Assembly: GCA_030447415.1 (NCBI GenBank)
Contig: JAUJOZ010000002.1
Coordinates: 1-64,000 of the forward strand
Length of the DNA stretch: 64,000 nucleotides
Source of the DNA: Thermomicrobiales bacterium
Lineage (GTDB): Bacteria > Chloroflexota > Chloroflexia > Thermomicrobiales > UBA6265
Direction: 5' to 3'
Shown here in pieces: positions 41,471 through 50,270 of this stretch (within the stretch, counting starts at the first letter, position 1; the number at the start of each line of letters is the position of its first letter). The notes beneath the pieces are model-generated. The model was given only the letters and a program-made list of their open reading frames with translations. It was not told where the DNA came from and did no database searches. The position numbers and the translations under genes are program-made.

Positions 41471-41704
41471 CTAACCGCCGGCGACCGGGGCGATGATCTG
41501 GTACTCCTCGGCCTGCGGATCAAAGGGGTCGCGGTCGAGGACGTGGACGCCGTCGACCTTCTTGGAGATGGCGCAGCCCGCGGCGCGCGCCTCCTTTAGG
41601 ATCCGCTCGGCCTCAGCCACCCCGGCCCGGGCCTCCTCGGTGTCGGTCGTTTCCCATTCCACGAGCTGGTGGCCGCGCCGGTTGGCGACGATGATCCGTC
41701 CCAC
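41471..41704 (-). CDS. Small hypothetical protein
   Basis: A 77-residue protein. GTG 41704 has GAGGAGG eight bases upstream; the longer frame above it is shadow. It has alternating beta and helical segments (GRIIVANRRGHQLVEWETTD, EARAGVAEAERILKEARAAG, GVHVLDRDPFDPQAEEYQII), like a small ferredoxin-like or MoaD-like fold. No family is recognised. Confidence 0.6.
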   Translation of the reverse strand: MGRIIVANRRGHQLVEWETTDTEEARAGVAEAERILKEARAAGCAISKKVDGVHVLDRDPFDPQAEEYQIIAPVAGG

Positions 41705-41989
41705 GTTGGCCTCCTCGTGACGCTGTGCCGGGCGAGAACCGATACCCTCCGTGCGGGGCTGTTGCGGAGGCCCCATCCTACGCCTCTTATGCGCAAAGGG
41801 CAACCCCATCCGGCGGAGCTGAGTGGGTTTCACCAGCCGTTTCCGGCCCAGATCGTCGATGTGATCACCGCGCATCAGGAGCGGATCGAAAATCACCGCA
41901 CGCAGCCGATACGATCCCGGACGCTGTCCTCTGACGCTCGCTCCATCGTCCACCAGACCGCCCGGGAGTCGAGCACCATGCTTCGCAAA

Positions 41990-42679
41990 CTATGACCCGG
42001 CGAGCCACGCCTCCACGCCAGCCGCGATGGCCGCGGCGATCCGTGCCAGGCGGGCGCCATCCGGGTTAGCCAGTCGCGCCGCCTCGTCGGGGTTGGAGAG
42101 GAAGACGGTCTCCACCAGCGTCGACGGCATGGTTGCCCGCAGCAGCGCGCCGCTCTCGAACTCCTCCACTCCACCGTCGGCGAGGTCCGTGCCGGGTTGC
42201 AGCGCGGCGAAGAGGGTGGCGTCCATGACCCGGCTGAACGCCTGGTCCTTGGCCCGCACTCCCCAGAACGACTTGGTGTAGTTGACGACCGGGTCGTCAA
42301 AACTGTTGAAGTGGATGGAGACGAAGGCCCGCGCGCCGCAGGCGTTGGCGATCGCCCCCCGCTCGCTGTTGCCCAACCCGGTGTCGCCGTCGGTGCGGGT
42401 CAGGGCAACGGCGTGGCCGCGGGCGCGGAGGATGGCCGCTGCCTGCTCGGCGACCGCGAGAGTCAGCTCCTTCTCCACCAGACCGAACGGCTCGTTCAGC
42501 GCCCCGGGGTCCACCCCGCCGTGTCCAGGGTCGAGCACCACGTCGACGGCTCCCGCGACGGGGCAGGCCGCGACGACGGTCGGCGGCCGTCCGGGCACGA
42601 GGCCGGAGAAGGCGGTCGCGCCGAACAATACCCCGAGCACGGCCAGCGCCGACCACCGGAACCGCCTACCACCGACCAT
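41990..42679 (-). CDS. N-acetylmuramoyl-L-alanine amidase (Amidase_3)
   Basis: A 229-residue zinc amidase that cleaves peptidoglycan between MurNAc and L-Ala. An N-terminal membrane/signal helix (FRWSALAVLGVLFGATAFSG) comes first. The catalytic domain has VDVVLDPGHGGVDPGALNE (first His ligand), EKELTLAVAEQAAAIL (Glu ligand) and FVSIHFNSFDD (second His). The catalytic Glu is in PSTLVETVFLSNPDEA. ATG 42679 (GGGAG upstream) starts at the signal; the frame runs to 42763, overlapping the M20 peptidase stop, so the two genes are translationally close. Confidence 0.9.
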   Translation of the reverse strand: MVGGRRFRWSALAVLGVLFGATAFSGLVPGRPPTVVAACPVAGAVDVVLDPGHGGVDPGALNEPFGLVEKELTLAVAEQAAAILRARGHAVALTRTDGDTGLGNSERGAIANACGARAFVSIHFNSFDDPVVNYTKSFWGVRAKDQAFSRVMDATLFAALQPGTDLADGGVEEFESGALLRATMPSTLVETVFLSNPDEAARLANPDGARLARIAAAIAAGVEAWLAGS

Positions 42680-42747
42680 CGCGCTCCCATCCCGCCCCAC
42701 GGCGGCGTCGGTCGCCGGCGCCACTGTCTGGTCCCGCGCCTGGGTGC

Positions 42748-44055
42748 CTAGTCGACGCCGCACCAGTCGGCGATGGCGACCGCGATCGTCTTGGTCGACG
42801 TGATGAGCTCATCGAGCTCGACGTGCTCGTCGGCGTGGTGGGCGAGGCGGACGTCGCCGGCGCCGTACATCAGGCAGGGGGTGTCGCCGAACACGACAAA
42901 GTGGCGCATATCGGCGCCGTAGGTCACCGCCTCGACCGGCGGGGTGCCGCCGGTGACGGCCTGGTGGGCGTCGAGCAGGAGCCGGGCGAGTGGACCGTCG
43001 GCCGGCACCTCCGCCGGCGCGAACTGGCCGCTGAACCACTCCACGCGCGGCGGATGGTCGCGGAGGAACGGGTCGGTCGCGGCGGCGGCTTCGACCTCGG
43101 CGAGGAAGCGGTCGCGAAAGGCGTCCAACTCCTCCCCCGGCACCAGCCCAGCCCGTCCCTCGGCCTCCAACCACTCCGGCACGGACGACGGCCACGACCC
43201 GGCGCGCACGACTCCGACGTTGATCGGCACCTTGTTCGCGATCGGGGCGTAGAGCGGGTGGGCAATCTCGGCGTTGCGCCGCGTCTCGAACGCCAGCAGC
43301 GCCCGGTGCAGGAGGGCGAACTTCTCGACGGCGCTCACCCCCTCATCGCGCACACAGGCATGAGCGGACCAACCCGGCACATGGAGCCGGAACATCAGCG
43401 ATCCGCCCTGCGCCGGCACGACCGCTAGCTGAGTCGGCTCGGTGATGATCGCCGCGTCCGCTCGGTATCCCCGCAGCACGGCCGCCAACGCCCCGGCCCC
43501 GCCGTCCTCTTCGGAGATCGTGCTTTGCACCGTGACGTCGCCGCGCGGTGCGTACCCGGCGGCGCGGACCGCCGCCAGCGCAAACAGGTGGGTCGCCAGC
43601 CCGGTCTTCATGTCGCAGGCGCCGCGGCCGTAGAGCCGCCCGTCCGTCACCTCGGCCGCGAACGGCGGATGCGTCCACCGCGCGGGGTCGCCGGGCTCGA
43701 CCGTGTCGATGTGGGCGTTGAGGATCAGCGATCGGCCGCCGCCCGTGCCCGGCAGCCTACCGACCACGTTCGGCCGGCCGGCGAAGTCGGTCATGGTGAC
43801 GTGTTCGGCATAGGGTGCCAAGATCGCCGGGTCCGGTTCCCAGACATCGGTTTCCAGCCCCGTGGCCCGGAAGCGCGCCGCGACCAACGCCTGGACCTCG
43901 CCTTCCTGGCCGGTGACGCTCGGAACGCGCACGAGCTCCTGGACGAAGGCGACGAGCTCGTCTCGCCGCTCGTCCACCGCCGCCATGATCCGCTGGACCC
44001 GCTCCGACCGTCCCGGGGCCATGTCCCCCGGAGGCAGTCCACGACTCTGCCCCAC
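42748..44055 (-). CDS. M20-family peptidase/deacylase (ArgE/DapE/CPG2 type)
   Basis: A 435-residue metallopeptidase. GTG 44055 has GGAAGGA upstream; the 73-residue frame above it is shadow. Zinc-ligand motifs are LILNAHIDTVEPGDPARWTH (His, Asp), YGRGACDMKTGLATHLFAL (bridging Asp), VQSTISEEDGGAGAL (catalytic Glu pair) and a C-terminal His region (GAGDVRLAHHADEHVELDEL). It removes an acyl or aminoacyl group from an amide substrate; the exact product cannot be inferred. The cell-wall amidase gene follows immediately. Confidence 0.9.
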   Translation of the reverse strand: MGQSRGLPPGDMAPGRSERVQRIMAAVDERRDELVAFVQELVRVPSVTGQEGEVQALVAARFRATGLETDVWEPDPAILAPYAEHVTMTDFAGRPNVVGRLPGTGGGRSLILNAHIDTVEPGDPARWTHPPFAAEVTDGRLYGRGACDMKTGLATHLFALAAVRAAGYAPRGDVTVQSTISEEDGGAGALAAVLRGYRADAAIITEPTQLAVVPAQGGSLMFRLHVPGWSAHACVRDEGVSAVEKFALLHRALLAFETRRNAEIAHPLYAPIANKVPINVGVVRAGSWPSSVPEWLEAEGRAGLVPGEELDAFRDRFLAEVEAAAATDPFLRDHPPRVEWFSGQFAPAEVPADGPLARLLLDAHQAVTGGTPPVEAVTYGADMRHFVVFGDTPCLMYGAGDVRLAHHADEHVELDELITSTKTIAVAIADWCGVD

Positions 44056-44158
44056 GTCCGTTCCTTCCTCGTCCAATCCGATTCCCGGCGGGTGGAGCGT
44101 AGCACGCGGAACGGGCGGGGCGGACGCTCCTCGTGCGGGGAATCGAGGCTCTGACCCC

Positions 44159-44187
44159 TTGACCACGACCACGCCCCAGGCTATCGT
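44159..44187 (+). promoter_or_regulatory. Promoter of the ArsR-type regulator gene
   Basis: TTGACC (44159-44164), a 17-base spacer and TATCGT (44182-44187). It has the same -10 hexamer and spacing as the FMN-riboswitch promoter. Confidence 0.65.
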
Positions 44188-44190
44188 GCA

Positions 44191-44206
44191 TTCAAGACAT
44201 ATTGAA
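44191..44206. promoter_or_regulatory. Operator TTCAA-N6-TTGAA at the transcription start
   Basis: A perfect 5-bp inverted repeat lies between the -10 box and the start codon, over the predicted start site. A dimeric winged-helix repressor bound there would block its own promoter, as ArsR-family proteins often do. Confidence 0.55.
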
Positions 44207-44223
44207 CGGTGAAGGAGTTTCAA

Positions 44224-44925
44224 ATGATCGACGTGCGACCGGTCGCGTCCGGGTTGAACGACGACGACGTCCACGTCATCGCCAGCCTGGAGGCACTACG
44301 CCTGCTCGCCCACCCCCTTCGCCTGCGCATCCTGGAAGCGCTGCGCGGCGGTGCCGGGGAGGCGAAGACGGTGAAGCAGCTCGCCACAGAGCTGGACGTG
44401 CCGCAGACCAAGCTCTACTACCACGTCAACCTGCTCGCCGGGCAGGGCATCATCCGTGTCGCCGGTACGCGCACCGTCTCCGGCATCGTCGAGAAGCGCT
44501 ACCGGGTCAGCGCCTACCGCCTCACGGTCGACAAGGCACTCCTTGCCCCGGGCGCGGGCGACGACGTGGCAGCGCTCGACGTGCTCCTCTCGGTGGTTCT
44601 GGACGAGGCGCGCAGCGAGATCAAACGGAGTGTGCGGGCCGGACTCATCGACCTGGACCGGTTCCATGAGGACAGGTTGGGTCCGGATCGCTTAGTCCTC
44701 GGCCGGAAGTGGCTTCGCCTCACTCCTGCCCAGCTCGAGGAGTTCTCATCGCGGTTCGACGACCTCACGCGGGCGTTCGCGCCAGAGGAGCGCGAACCCG
44801 GTCCGCGCCTCACGGAGGACCCAGGGGCCACGGCGACGGACGCCCGACTCTACGAGTTCCTGATCGGGTTCTACCCGACGGTGCCGCCGGAAGCGCCCGA
44901 CACGCACGAAAGCAACACGTCCTGA
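44224..44925 (+). CDS. ArsR-type winged-helix transcriptional regulator
   Basis: A 233-residue regulator. ATG 44224 has AAGGAG at 44211-44216. An N-terminal winged helix-turn-helix (LRLLAHPLRLRILEALRGGA, VKQLATELDVPQTKLYYHVN, VEKRYRVSAYRLTVDKALLA) is followed by a C-terminal alpha-helical ligand-sensing domain (SAVVLDEA-type region, RADLIDLDRFHED, LEEFSSRFDDLTRAF). It probably represses its own promoter and the MFS gene 79 bases downstream. The ligand is unknown; there is no typical metal-binding Cys pair. Confidence 0.88.
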   Translation: MIDVRPVASGLNDDDVHVIASLEALRLLAHPLRLRILEALRGGAGEAKTVKQLATELDVPQTKLYYHVNLLAGQGIIRVAGTRTVSGIVEKRYRVSAYRLTVDKALLAPGAGDDVAALDVLLSVVLDEARSEIKRSVRAGLIDLDRFHEDRLGPDRLVLGRKWLRLTPAQLEEFSSRFDDLTRAFAPEEREPGPRLTEDPGATATDARLYEFLIGFYPTVPPEAPDTHESNTS

Positions 44926-45003
44926 GCGCCGCCCGCGTCCCCCGACCACAGATCGCTCTCCCGTGTGTGCCCGTGGGGGCTCGTCGCCCCTGGAGGAATT
45001 GCC

Positions 45004-46296
45004 GTGTCCGCTCCCGCGCCGTCCATCCCTCCGGCCACCACACGCCTCGGGTCCGACTTCTGGAAGTTCTGGGCGGGCCAGACGGTCTCCAACCTCGGCA
45101 GCTCTGTCACCCTCTTCGCCCTGCCGCTCCTGGTGTTCGAGTTGACCGGCTCCGCGGTCAACCTGGGCCTGACGGCGGCGGTCACGGCCCTGCCGTACCT
45201 TCTCTTCGGTCTTGTCCTCGGCGCCTGGGTTGACCGCACCGACCGTCGACGGCTGATGATCGCCGCCGACATCGCCCGCGCCCTGCTCGTGGCGTCGATC
45301 CCGCTGTTGGCTACCCTCGACCGGCTCGCGGTCCCGTGGATCTACGCGGCCGGGTTCGCCGGCTCGACGCTGACGATCTGCTTCGACGCCGCTCAGTTCG
45401 CCGCGATCCCCAGCCTCGTGCCAATGCGGGACCTCGTGACGGCGAACGGGCGACTCCAGGCGAGTTTCTCCGCGGCCACCATCCTCGGTCCGATGCTGGC
45501 CGGTTTCGCCCTGGCGGCCGGCCCGATCGAGACGCTCCTGCTCGTCGATGCGCTCTCCTTCCTCGTCTCGGCCGGCTCGCTGGCGCTCATCCGGCGGGGC
45601 TTCAACGCGGCCGTGGGGGACGGGGAAGCGAAGCCACCGACGAGCTTGGGCCGCGACGTCATGGATGGCCTGCGCTACGTGCTGGGTCACCCCGTGCTTC
45701 GGCTCATCTCGGCGATGATGCTGTTGGTCAACTTCGTCGGCATCACGACCTACGCCCAACTAGTCCTCTTCGCCAAGGAGCGTCTCGGAGCGGGTGATGC
45801 CGAGGTGGGCCTGCTCTACGCCGCGGAGGGGGCGGGGGTGGTTGTTCTCTCGCTCCTCGCGGGACCACTGCGGCGGCGGTGGTCGTTCAGCGTGATCGCA
45901 CTCGGCGCCCTCATGGCGAGCGGTCTGCTGACGATCGCGCTGGCGGCCACGACGTCGTACCCCACGGCCGTGGCCCTCGTCGCGGCAATGGCGGGCCTCG
46001 GCGTCCTCTTCAACATCAACACCGGCAGCCTGCGCCAGGCGATCGTCCCGAACCACCTCCTGGGGCGGGTCATCAGCGTGGCGATGGTCCTGGCTTCCGC
46101 CGCTACCCCCGCCGGCGCTCTGCTCGGCGGCTGGGCGATCGAGCGGACCGGGAGCGTCGCCGTCGTCTTCGCGGCGATCGGCGGCCTAGTCTTCCTCATC
46201 GCGCTCGGCTTCGGTTTCACGCCCCTCGGCCGGGCCGGGCGCTACCTGCCGCCTGAGGAGGGGTCGCGAGGGGTAGAAGCGGTGACGGCGCGGTGA
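45004..46296 (+). CDS. MFS transporter, efflux type
   Basis: A 430-residue membrane protein with about 12 helices. GTG 45004 has TGGAGGAATT upstream. The family N terminus SDFWKFWAGQTVSNLGSSVT, the loop 2-3 motif GAWVDRTDRRRLMIAADIAR and a central cytoplasmic loop (GDGEAKPPTSLGRDVMDGLR) are typical of drug- and macrolide-efflux MFS (MefA type). Placed directly after an ArsR-type gene, it is likely that regulator's target. Confidence 0.88.
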   Translation: MSAPAPSIPPATTRLGSDFWKFWAGQTVSNLGSSVTLFALPLLVFELTGSAVNLGLTAAVTALPYLLFGLVLGAWVDRTDRRRLMIAADIARALLVASIPLLATLDRLAVPWIYAAGFAGSTLTICFDAAQFAAIPSLVPMRDLVTANGRLQASFSAATILGPMLAGFALAAGPIETLLLVDALSFLVSAGSLALIRRGFNAAVGDGEAKPPTSLGRDVMDGLRYVLGHPVLRLISAMMLLVNFVGITTYAQLVLFAKERLGAGDAEVGLLYAAEGAGVVVLSLLAGPLRRRWSFSVIALGALMASGLLTIALAATTSYPTAVALVAAMAGLGVLFNINTGSLRQAIVPNHLLGRVISVAMVLASAATPAGALLGGWAIERTGSVAVVFAAIGGLVFLIALGFGFTPLGRAGRYLPPEEGSRGVEAVTAR

Positions 46297-46881
46297 GGGG
46301 CATGCGTGTGAACCCCCCTCCTCTCCGGGCAGGCGGGCATGGTGTCGGTATCGAATGCGGAAACGGCGGATTCGCCGAGCGCCGTTCGCGCGACGGGGCA
46401 AGGGCGGGTTGCAAGGCCTTTGGCACGGCCTGATACCTTCTATCTCGGGCGGACCGAGCGAGACGCCATCACCGCGGCGTGTGGCTACCCACCGGATATC
46501 GAAGAGAACGCCATCCCCCCTGCGCCAGATGGCCTGGCCGGACCAGAAGCTTCGCGACGACGGTGACCGGCAAGACGCGCCGAAACGCTAGGATGGGCCA
46601 CAGTCACCGGCCCCAAGGACGTCGGAGGAGCCGGCCGAAGACTCGGAGCGCCGCGTCCCGATCGTTCGACGTGCGCCCGACGCCCCGGTTCGTTTCCGAA
46701 GCCGGTTGTCGGCTGGTACGGCTCCCGGAACCGGTCCTGTATGGGCGCGTAAATACACTGTTCGCTGAACGGCACCGCCTTGCCAGTTCGCCGAACCTGG
46801 TTGCGTCCCGCGGCGTCGAGAGGTGCGGCCGCCTGGCCGCTCCAGTCGGATCATGCGTCGTTCAGGGGCTCGGCGTCGGTC
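46297..46881. other. Intergenic region, no gene seen
   Basis: About 585 bases. Open frames are short, Arg/Pro-rich and without ribosome binding sites; no promoter-like pair, strong hairpin or repeat stood out. Confidence 0.4.
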
Positions 46882-47466
46882 CTACGTGCCGACCCTGCCT
46901 GCCTCGACCGGCGTGGCAGACAGGGCCACGAGATCGGCCCGCATGCCGGCGGCCGCGTAGTCCTGCCAGAGGGCGAGGAAGGCCTGGTGGTGCCGGCGGC
47001 GGGCGGCGTGCTGACGACCGAGGAGGGCGATCAGGCCGCGGCGTGGATCGTCCGGCGGGGGGCGCAAGGCGGTCGCCGTGATGGCGGCGTGTGTCGAGGC
47101 GGGGGCGGTAGCGAGTTGGGCGCCAATAGCAGCCGCCTGTTCGGTCGCCACCGCCGCGAGCTCGCCCTCGATCAGCGCGATGCGGACGTCGTGGTCGTGG
47201 ATCTGCCCCAGCTCCTCCTGGATTGCCTTGACCCGTTCGATCTGCCGCTCACCGCTCTTGCCGAAGACGGCGCGGAACAACTCCAGAGTGTAACGCAGCC
47301 GCTTGGCAGCAATCCGCATGTCGTGCAACGCCTCGGTCGCCCCTTCGTCGGCGACGATCGGCGCGTAGGAGTAGAACTCGGCGAGCTTCACGCCGAGGAT
47401 GCGGCGCGCGTTCTCCGCCAGTGGCGCCTCGGGATCGAGGCCAAGGACCGGCCAGGCGCGGCTCAT
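46882..47466 (-). CDS. CHAD-domain protein, C-terminal half as a separate gene
   Basis: A 194-residue all-helical protein carrying the second half of a CHAD domain, with its conserved EALHDMRIAAKRLRYTLELF (residues 45-64) and QIERVKAIQEELGQIHDHDV. CHAD proteins bind polyphosphate through conserved basic residues. ATG 47466 overlaps the stop of the N-terminal-half gene (ATGA), so the two halves are translated in tandem. A Ppx/GppA gene lies upstream on the same strand. Confidence 0.85.
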   Translation of the reverse strand: MSRAWPVLGLDPEAPLAENARRILGVKLAEFYSYAPIVADEGATEALHDMRIAAKRLRYTLELFRAVFGKSGERQIERVKAIQEELGQIHDHDVRIALIEGELAAVATEQAAAIGAQLATAPASTHAAITATALRPPPDDPRRGLIALLGRQHAARRRHHQAFLALWQDYAAAGMRADLVALSATPVEAGRVGT

Positions 47467-48080
47467 GACCTCGCCGCCCGGCGGCTAGTCGCGTCGATAG
47501 GCATGCCGGCGGCGTGGCCGGGGGCGACGGCCACGGAGCCATTCCCCGGCGGCAAAGCTGTCGTCATGGTCGAGGGCGGTGCCGCGGCCGGCCCGAAACG
47601 GCGGGCGGCCTCGCGTGCCACCCCGCGGGCGTCGAGATTGGCGAAGAACGCCTCCATCTCGGCTCGCGCTGTTTGCCGCTCCCGCTCGACGCGGTTGATC
47701 AGGCGGTCGAGCCCCGGCCACTCCTCGCGAGGCGCCTTCAAGTGCTCCCCGGCGAAGAACTCGAGGAGCACGTCGCGGTCGCGGACCTCGCCGAGCGCGC
47801 CGGTGATCTCTCGCGCGGCGGCGTGGAGCGGTCGGTACCACGACGAGGGAAAGCAGTCGACGGCGACATCCATTGCCGCGCGCAGTCGCCGCGAGGCGAC
47901 GCGCACATCGTGAACGCCCTCGATGTCCTCACCCGCTAGAGCCACCGGCACCGCGCGCCACAGCTCACCCCAGCGATGCGCGATCAAGTCGCGCATCGCC
48001 GACCGGTAGGTCTGGCCGGGATCCAGGGCCGGTTCCGCAGACTTTGCGCCTTTCTTTCCCGATCCGGTTGGCTTGGCCAC
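47463..48080 (-). CDS. CHAD-domain protein, N-terminal half
   Basis: A 205-residue helical protein with the first CHAD half: DIEGVHDVRVASRRLRAAMD (residues 52-71) and ITGALGEVRDRDVLLEFFAG, matching the two histidine/arginine-rich helices of the family. A Lys-rich start (MAKPTGSGKKGAKSAEP) may also bind polyphosphate. It ends in a low-complexity tail overlapping the next gene. In most bacteria both halves are one protein of about 300 residues, so this is a split gene pair. Confidence 0.85.
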   Translation of the reverse strand: MAKPTGSGKKGAKSAEPALDPGQTYRSAMRDLIAHRWGELWRAVPVALAGEDIEGVHDVRVASRRLRAAMDVAVDCFPSSWYRPLHAAAREITGALGEVRDRDVLLEFFAGEHLKAPREEWPGLDRLINRVERERQTARAEMEAFFANLDARGVAREAARRFGPAAAPPSTMTTALPPGNGSVAVAPGHAAGMPIDATSRRAARS

Positions 48081-48111
48081 CCCGCGCAGCCTCCCCCTTG
48101 CTCTCGACCGT

Positions 48112-49077
48112 CTAGTGTCCGGCGTCCACCGCCAGTTCGTCGAACGCTGCCAGCAGCACGCCTGCCCGGATGCCGCTGCGGGCGGCCTCGACCCGCCCGG
48201 GTGCGAGCCGCTCGACGAGCGCTCGGACGATCGTCACGCCGGCCGGCAGGACCCGTGCCCGCGCCTCCGCGATCCCGAGCTCGGCCGCGATGGCCGCCGC
48301 CGGGGTGCGGCCGAGTCGCGCCAGGACGTCGTCGATGCTCTCCACCTCGAGGGGACGTTCCGTCCCGACCAGGCGGGCGAGATACTCACCCGTACCGCCA
48401 ACGGTGATCAGCCGTGTCTCCGGACCGATCGGCACGTCGCCGGCGGCCGCCACCTCAGCCGTCGCTTCCCGCAGGAGGGCCGAGAGGTCGGCGGCGCTCG
48501 GCGGGTCGGCGGGAAGGAGCCGGTCCGTCAGGCGGCCGGAACCAAGCGGGAAGGAGCGGGCAGAGCAAACGCGTCCGTCCTCCGCCACGATCAACTCGGT
48601 GCTGCCACCGCCGATGTCGGCGATAACAACCCGCCCGGAAACGTCGGTGCTCGCCGCCAACCCGCGAAAGGTGAGAGCAGCCTCCTCGGCGCCGGAGATT
48701 ACCCGCAGCGTCCACCCGGTGTCGCGCTCGGCACGGGCCAGGAAGGCGGGGCCGTTGGCGGCCACGCGAGTGGCCTCGGTCGCGACTCCGAGGAGACGTT
48801 GGGCGCCGCGCGCGCGGGCCTGGGCCGCGAAGCGGGTCAGTGCCGCCAGCGCCGCCTCAACCCGATCGTCGGCCAGGCGACCAGTCCGCTCCAACCCTGC
48901 TCCCAGCCGGACCGTCTCGCTCGCCGATGCTAGCTCTTCGAGCCCGCCGCCCGGACGGGGTCGGGCCACGCTCATCTTGATCGAGTTGGAACCGATGTCG
49001 ACGGCGGCCAACACGGGTGCCGGCCGATCCGGTCCCACCGTCGCCCGTCCCTGGCCCACCGGTTCTCCCACATCCAT
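48112..49077 (-). CDS. ppx: Exopolyphosphatase/guanosine pentaphosphatase, Ppx/GppA family
   Basis: A 321-residue ASKHA-fold phosphatase with the family's phosphate-1 loop AAVDIGSNSIKMSVARP (near residue 25), LLGVATEATRVAANGPAFL, ISGAEEAALTFRGLA and VVIADIGGGSTELIVAED. It splits phosphate from polyphosphate chains or hydrolyses pppGpp. It lacks the C-terminal HD domain of longer homologues. ATG 49077 has a weak ribosome binding site. The two half-CHAD genes 31 bases downstream on the same strand make a polyphosphate module. Confidence 0.9.
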   Translation of the reverse strand: MDVGEPVGQGRATVGPDRPAPVLAAVDIGSNSIKMSVARPRPGGGLEELASASETVRLGAGLERTGRLADDRVEAALAALTRFAAQARARGAQRLLGVATEATRVAANGPAFLARAERDTGWTLRVISGAEEAALTFRGLAASTDVSGRVVIADIGGGSTELIVAEDGRVCSARSFPLGSGRLTDRLLPADPPSAADLSALLREATAEVAAAGDVPIGPETRLITVGGTGEYLARLVGTERPLEVESIDDVLARLGRTPAAAIAAELGIAEARARVLPAGVTIVRALVERLAPGRVEAARSGIRAGVLLAAFDELAVDAGH

Positions 49078-49300
49078 CCCCACCGCGCAGGCAATGCCGG
49101 CCCGATGTTCCCCGGCACCGATCGTTCGCGTCAACCGCCGCAGGGTACCAGACTCCCGACTCGGACGGCGTGTCCAGGCGACGCGGATACACCGCCGACG
49201 CAGGGCCTGGCGCATCGCACTCCGTTGGGCCATGATAGGGACCCGGTCGGTCGACCCCGGACCGCCGGTGGCCGTCCGACCCGGTGCCGAACGTGGACCA

Positions 49301-49801
49301 ATGACGGCAGACGACCTCACCGATATCCCTTCCCGGTCCGACCTCCGTCGCGTGCTTCGCCGCGCAGCGAAGGCCGAACGCCGCCTCCTCGCGCGCGAGC
49401 AGCGCGCCGAGCGCCGCCTCGACCGGGCGCGGGCGCATCTGGCTGCGGCGGACAAGCGGTTGGTCCAGGCTCAGGCACGTGTGCTGCGCCGGCAAGTCGA
49501 CGTGATCGACGCCGAGAAGACGCTCCTCCGGCGCCAAACGGAACGCGCCGCCGGGCTCAAGCCGGCATCCGCCGATACCCGGAGTGGGTCCACCGCACCG
49601 CCACTCCCGGGTGTGCCCGAGCGCTCGCCGGTGGCCCCGGCGACCGAGGATGGCATCCCGGCTGAGCGCACAACGTTGCACCCGGCCGTCGCCGACGAGT
49701 CGGGGGCGTCGGCCGGCGCCGGCGTCCGTCCGGAGGGCGATGCCGGCGCGGACCCCACTGCGATGCCCGGCGGAGTGGGCGACCGGGACGCGCCGAGCTA
49801 A
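49301..49801 (+). CDS. Coiled-coil hypothetical protein
   Basis: A 166-residue protein starting at ATG 49301. Residues 10-90 form a long charged helix (for example RRAAKAERRLLAREQRAERR, AAADKRLVQAQARVLRRQVD), very likely a coiled coil. The C-terminal half is Pro/Ala/Gly-rich and disordered. There is no clear ribosome binding site, so the start is uncertain. It is divergent from ppx; the 223-base spacer probably holds both promoters. Confidence 0.55.
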   Translation: MTADDLTDIPSRSDLRRVLRRAAKAERRLLAREQRAERRLDRARAHLAAADKRLVQAQARVLRRQVDVIDAEKTLLRRQTERAAGLKPASADTRSGSTAPPLPGVPERSPVAPATEDGIPAERTTLHPAVADESGASAGAGVRPEGDAGADPTAMPGGVGDRDAPS

Positions 49802-49871
49802 CCCTAACCCCAGGGCCAGCCTGGGCGACCGTCGTTTCGACAGGCGCGTCGCGGTTGTACTGTACGGACGG

Positions 49872-50270
49872 CTATCGCGACTGGTCTTCCAGCACGCGGG
49901 CGATGGTCTCGAGCAAGTGATCAAGGTCGAAGGGCTTGGCGAGGAAGGCGGAGACCCGTGGGGCAAGGCGGTCCGGCGCGGTCGCCGCGCTCATCATCAC
50001 CACCGGCGTGTGCGCCAGGTCGGGCAGCTCCCGGATGCGGCGGAAGGCCTCGCGTCCGTCCATCTCGGGCATCATGATATCCATGAGGACCAGATCCGGC
50101 CGCTCGTGGGGCAGCAGCTCGATCGCCCGCCGCCCGCTGATCGCGACGACCACCTCGTAACCCTCGTCCTCCAGTACGGCGACGATCAGGTCACGGATCG
50201 CCGGCTCATCGTCGACGACCATGATCTTGCGCGGGGCCGTTTGGGGGTCCAGATTGGGCGTGGCGCTCAT
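49872..50270 (-). CDS. Stand-alone response-regulator receiver (CheY-like)
   Basis: A 132-residue receiver domain with the acidic pocket VVDDEPAIRDLIV (Asp20, Asp21), the phosphoacceptor Asp64 in DLVLMDIMMPEMDG, the Ser/Thr switch VVMMSAAT and the conserved Lys in AFLAKPFD. There is no output domain. It overlaps the stop of the KaiC-like gene by four bases (ATGA), so the pair probably works together: the KaiC-like ATPase may be the phosphotransfer or output partner. Confidence 0.92.
   Translation of the reverse strand: MSATPNLDPQTAPRKIMVVDDEPAIRDLIVAVLEDEGYEVVVAISGRRAIELLPHERPDLVLMDIMMPEMDGREAFRRIRELPDLAHTPVVMMSAATAPDRLAPRVSAFLAKPFDLDHLLETIARVLEDQSR

Noticed and set aside
41789..41995. A 68-residue plus-strand frame (MRKGQPHPAELSGF...)
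   Set aside because: No ribosome binding site, no domain, and Arg/Ser-rich C terminus; not better than chance in this GC-rich DNA.
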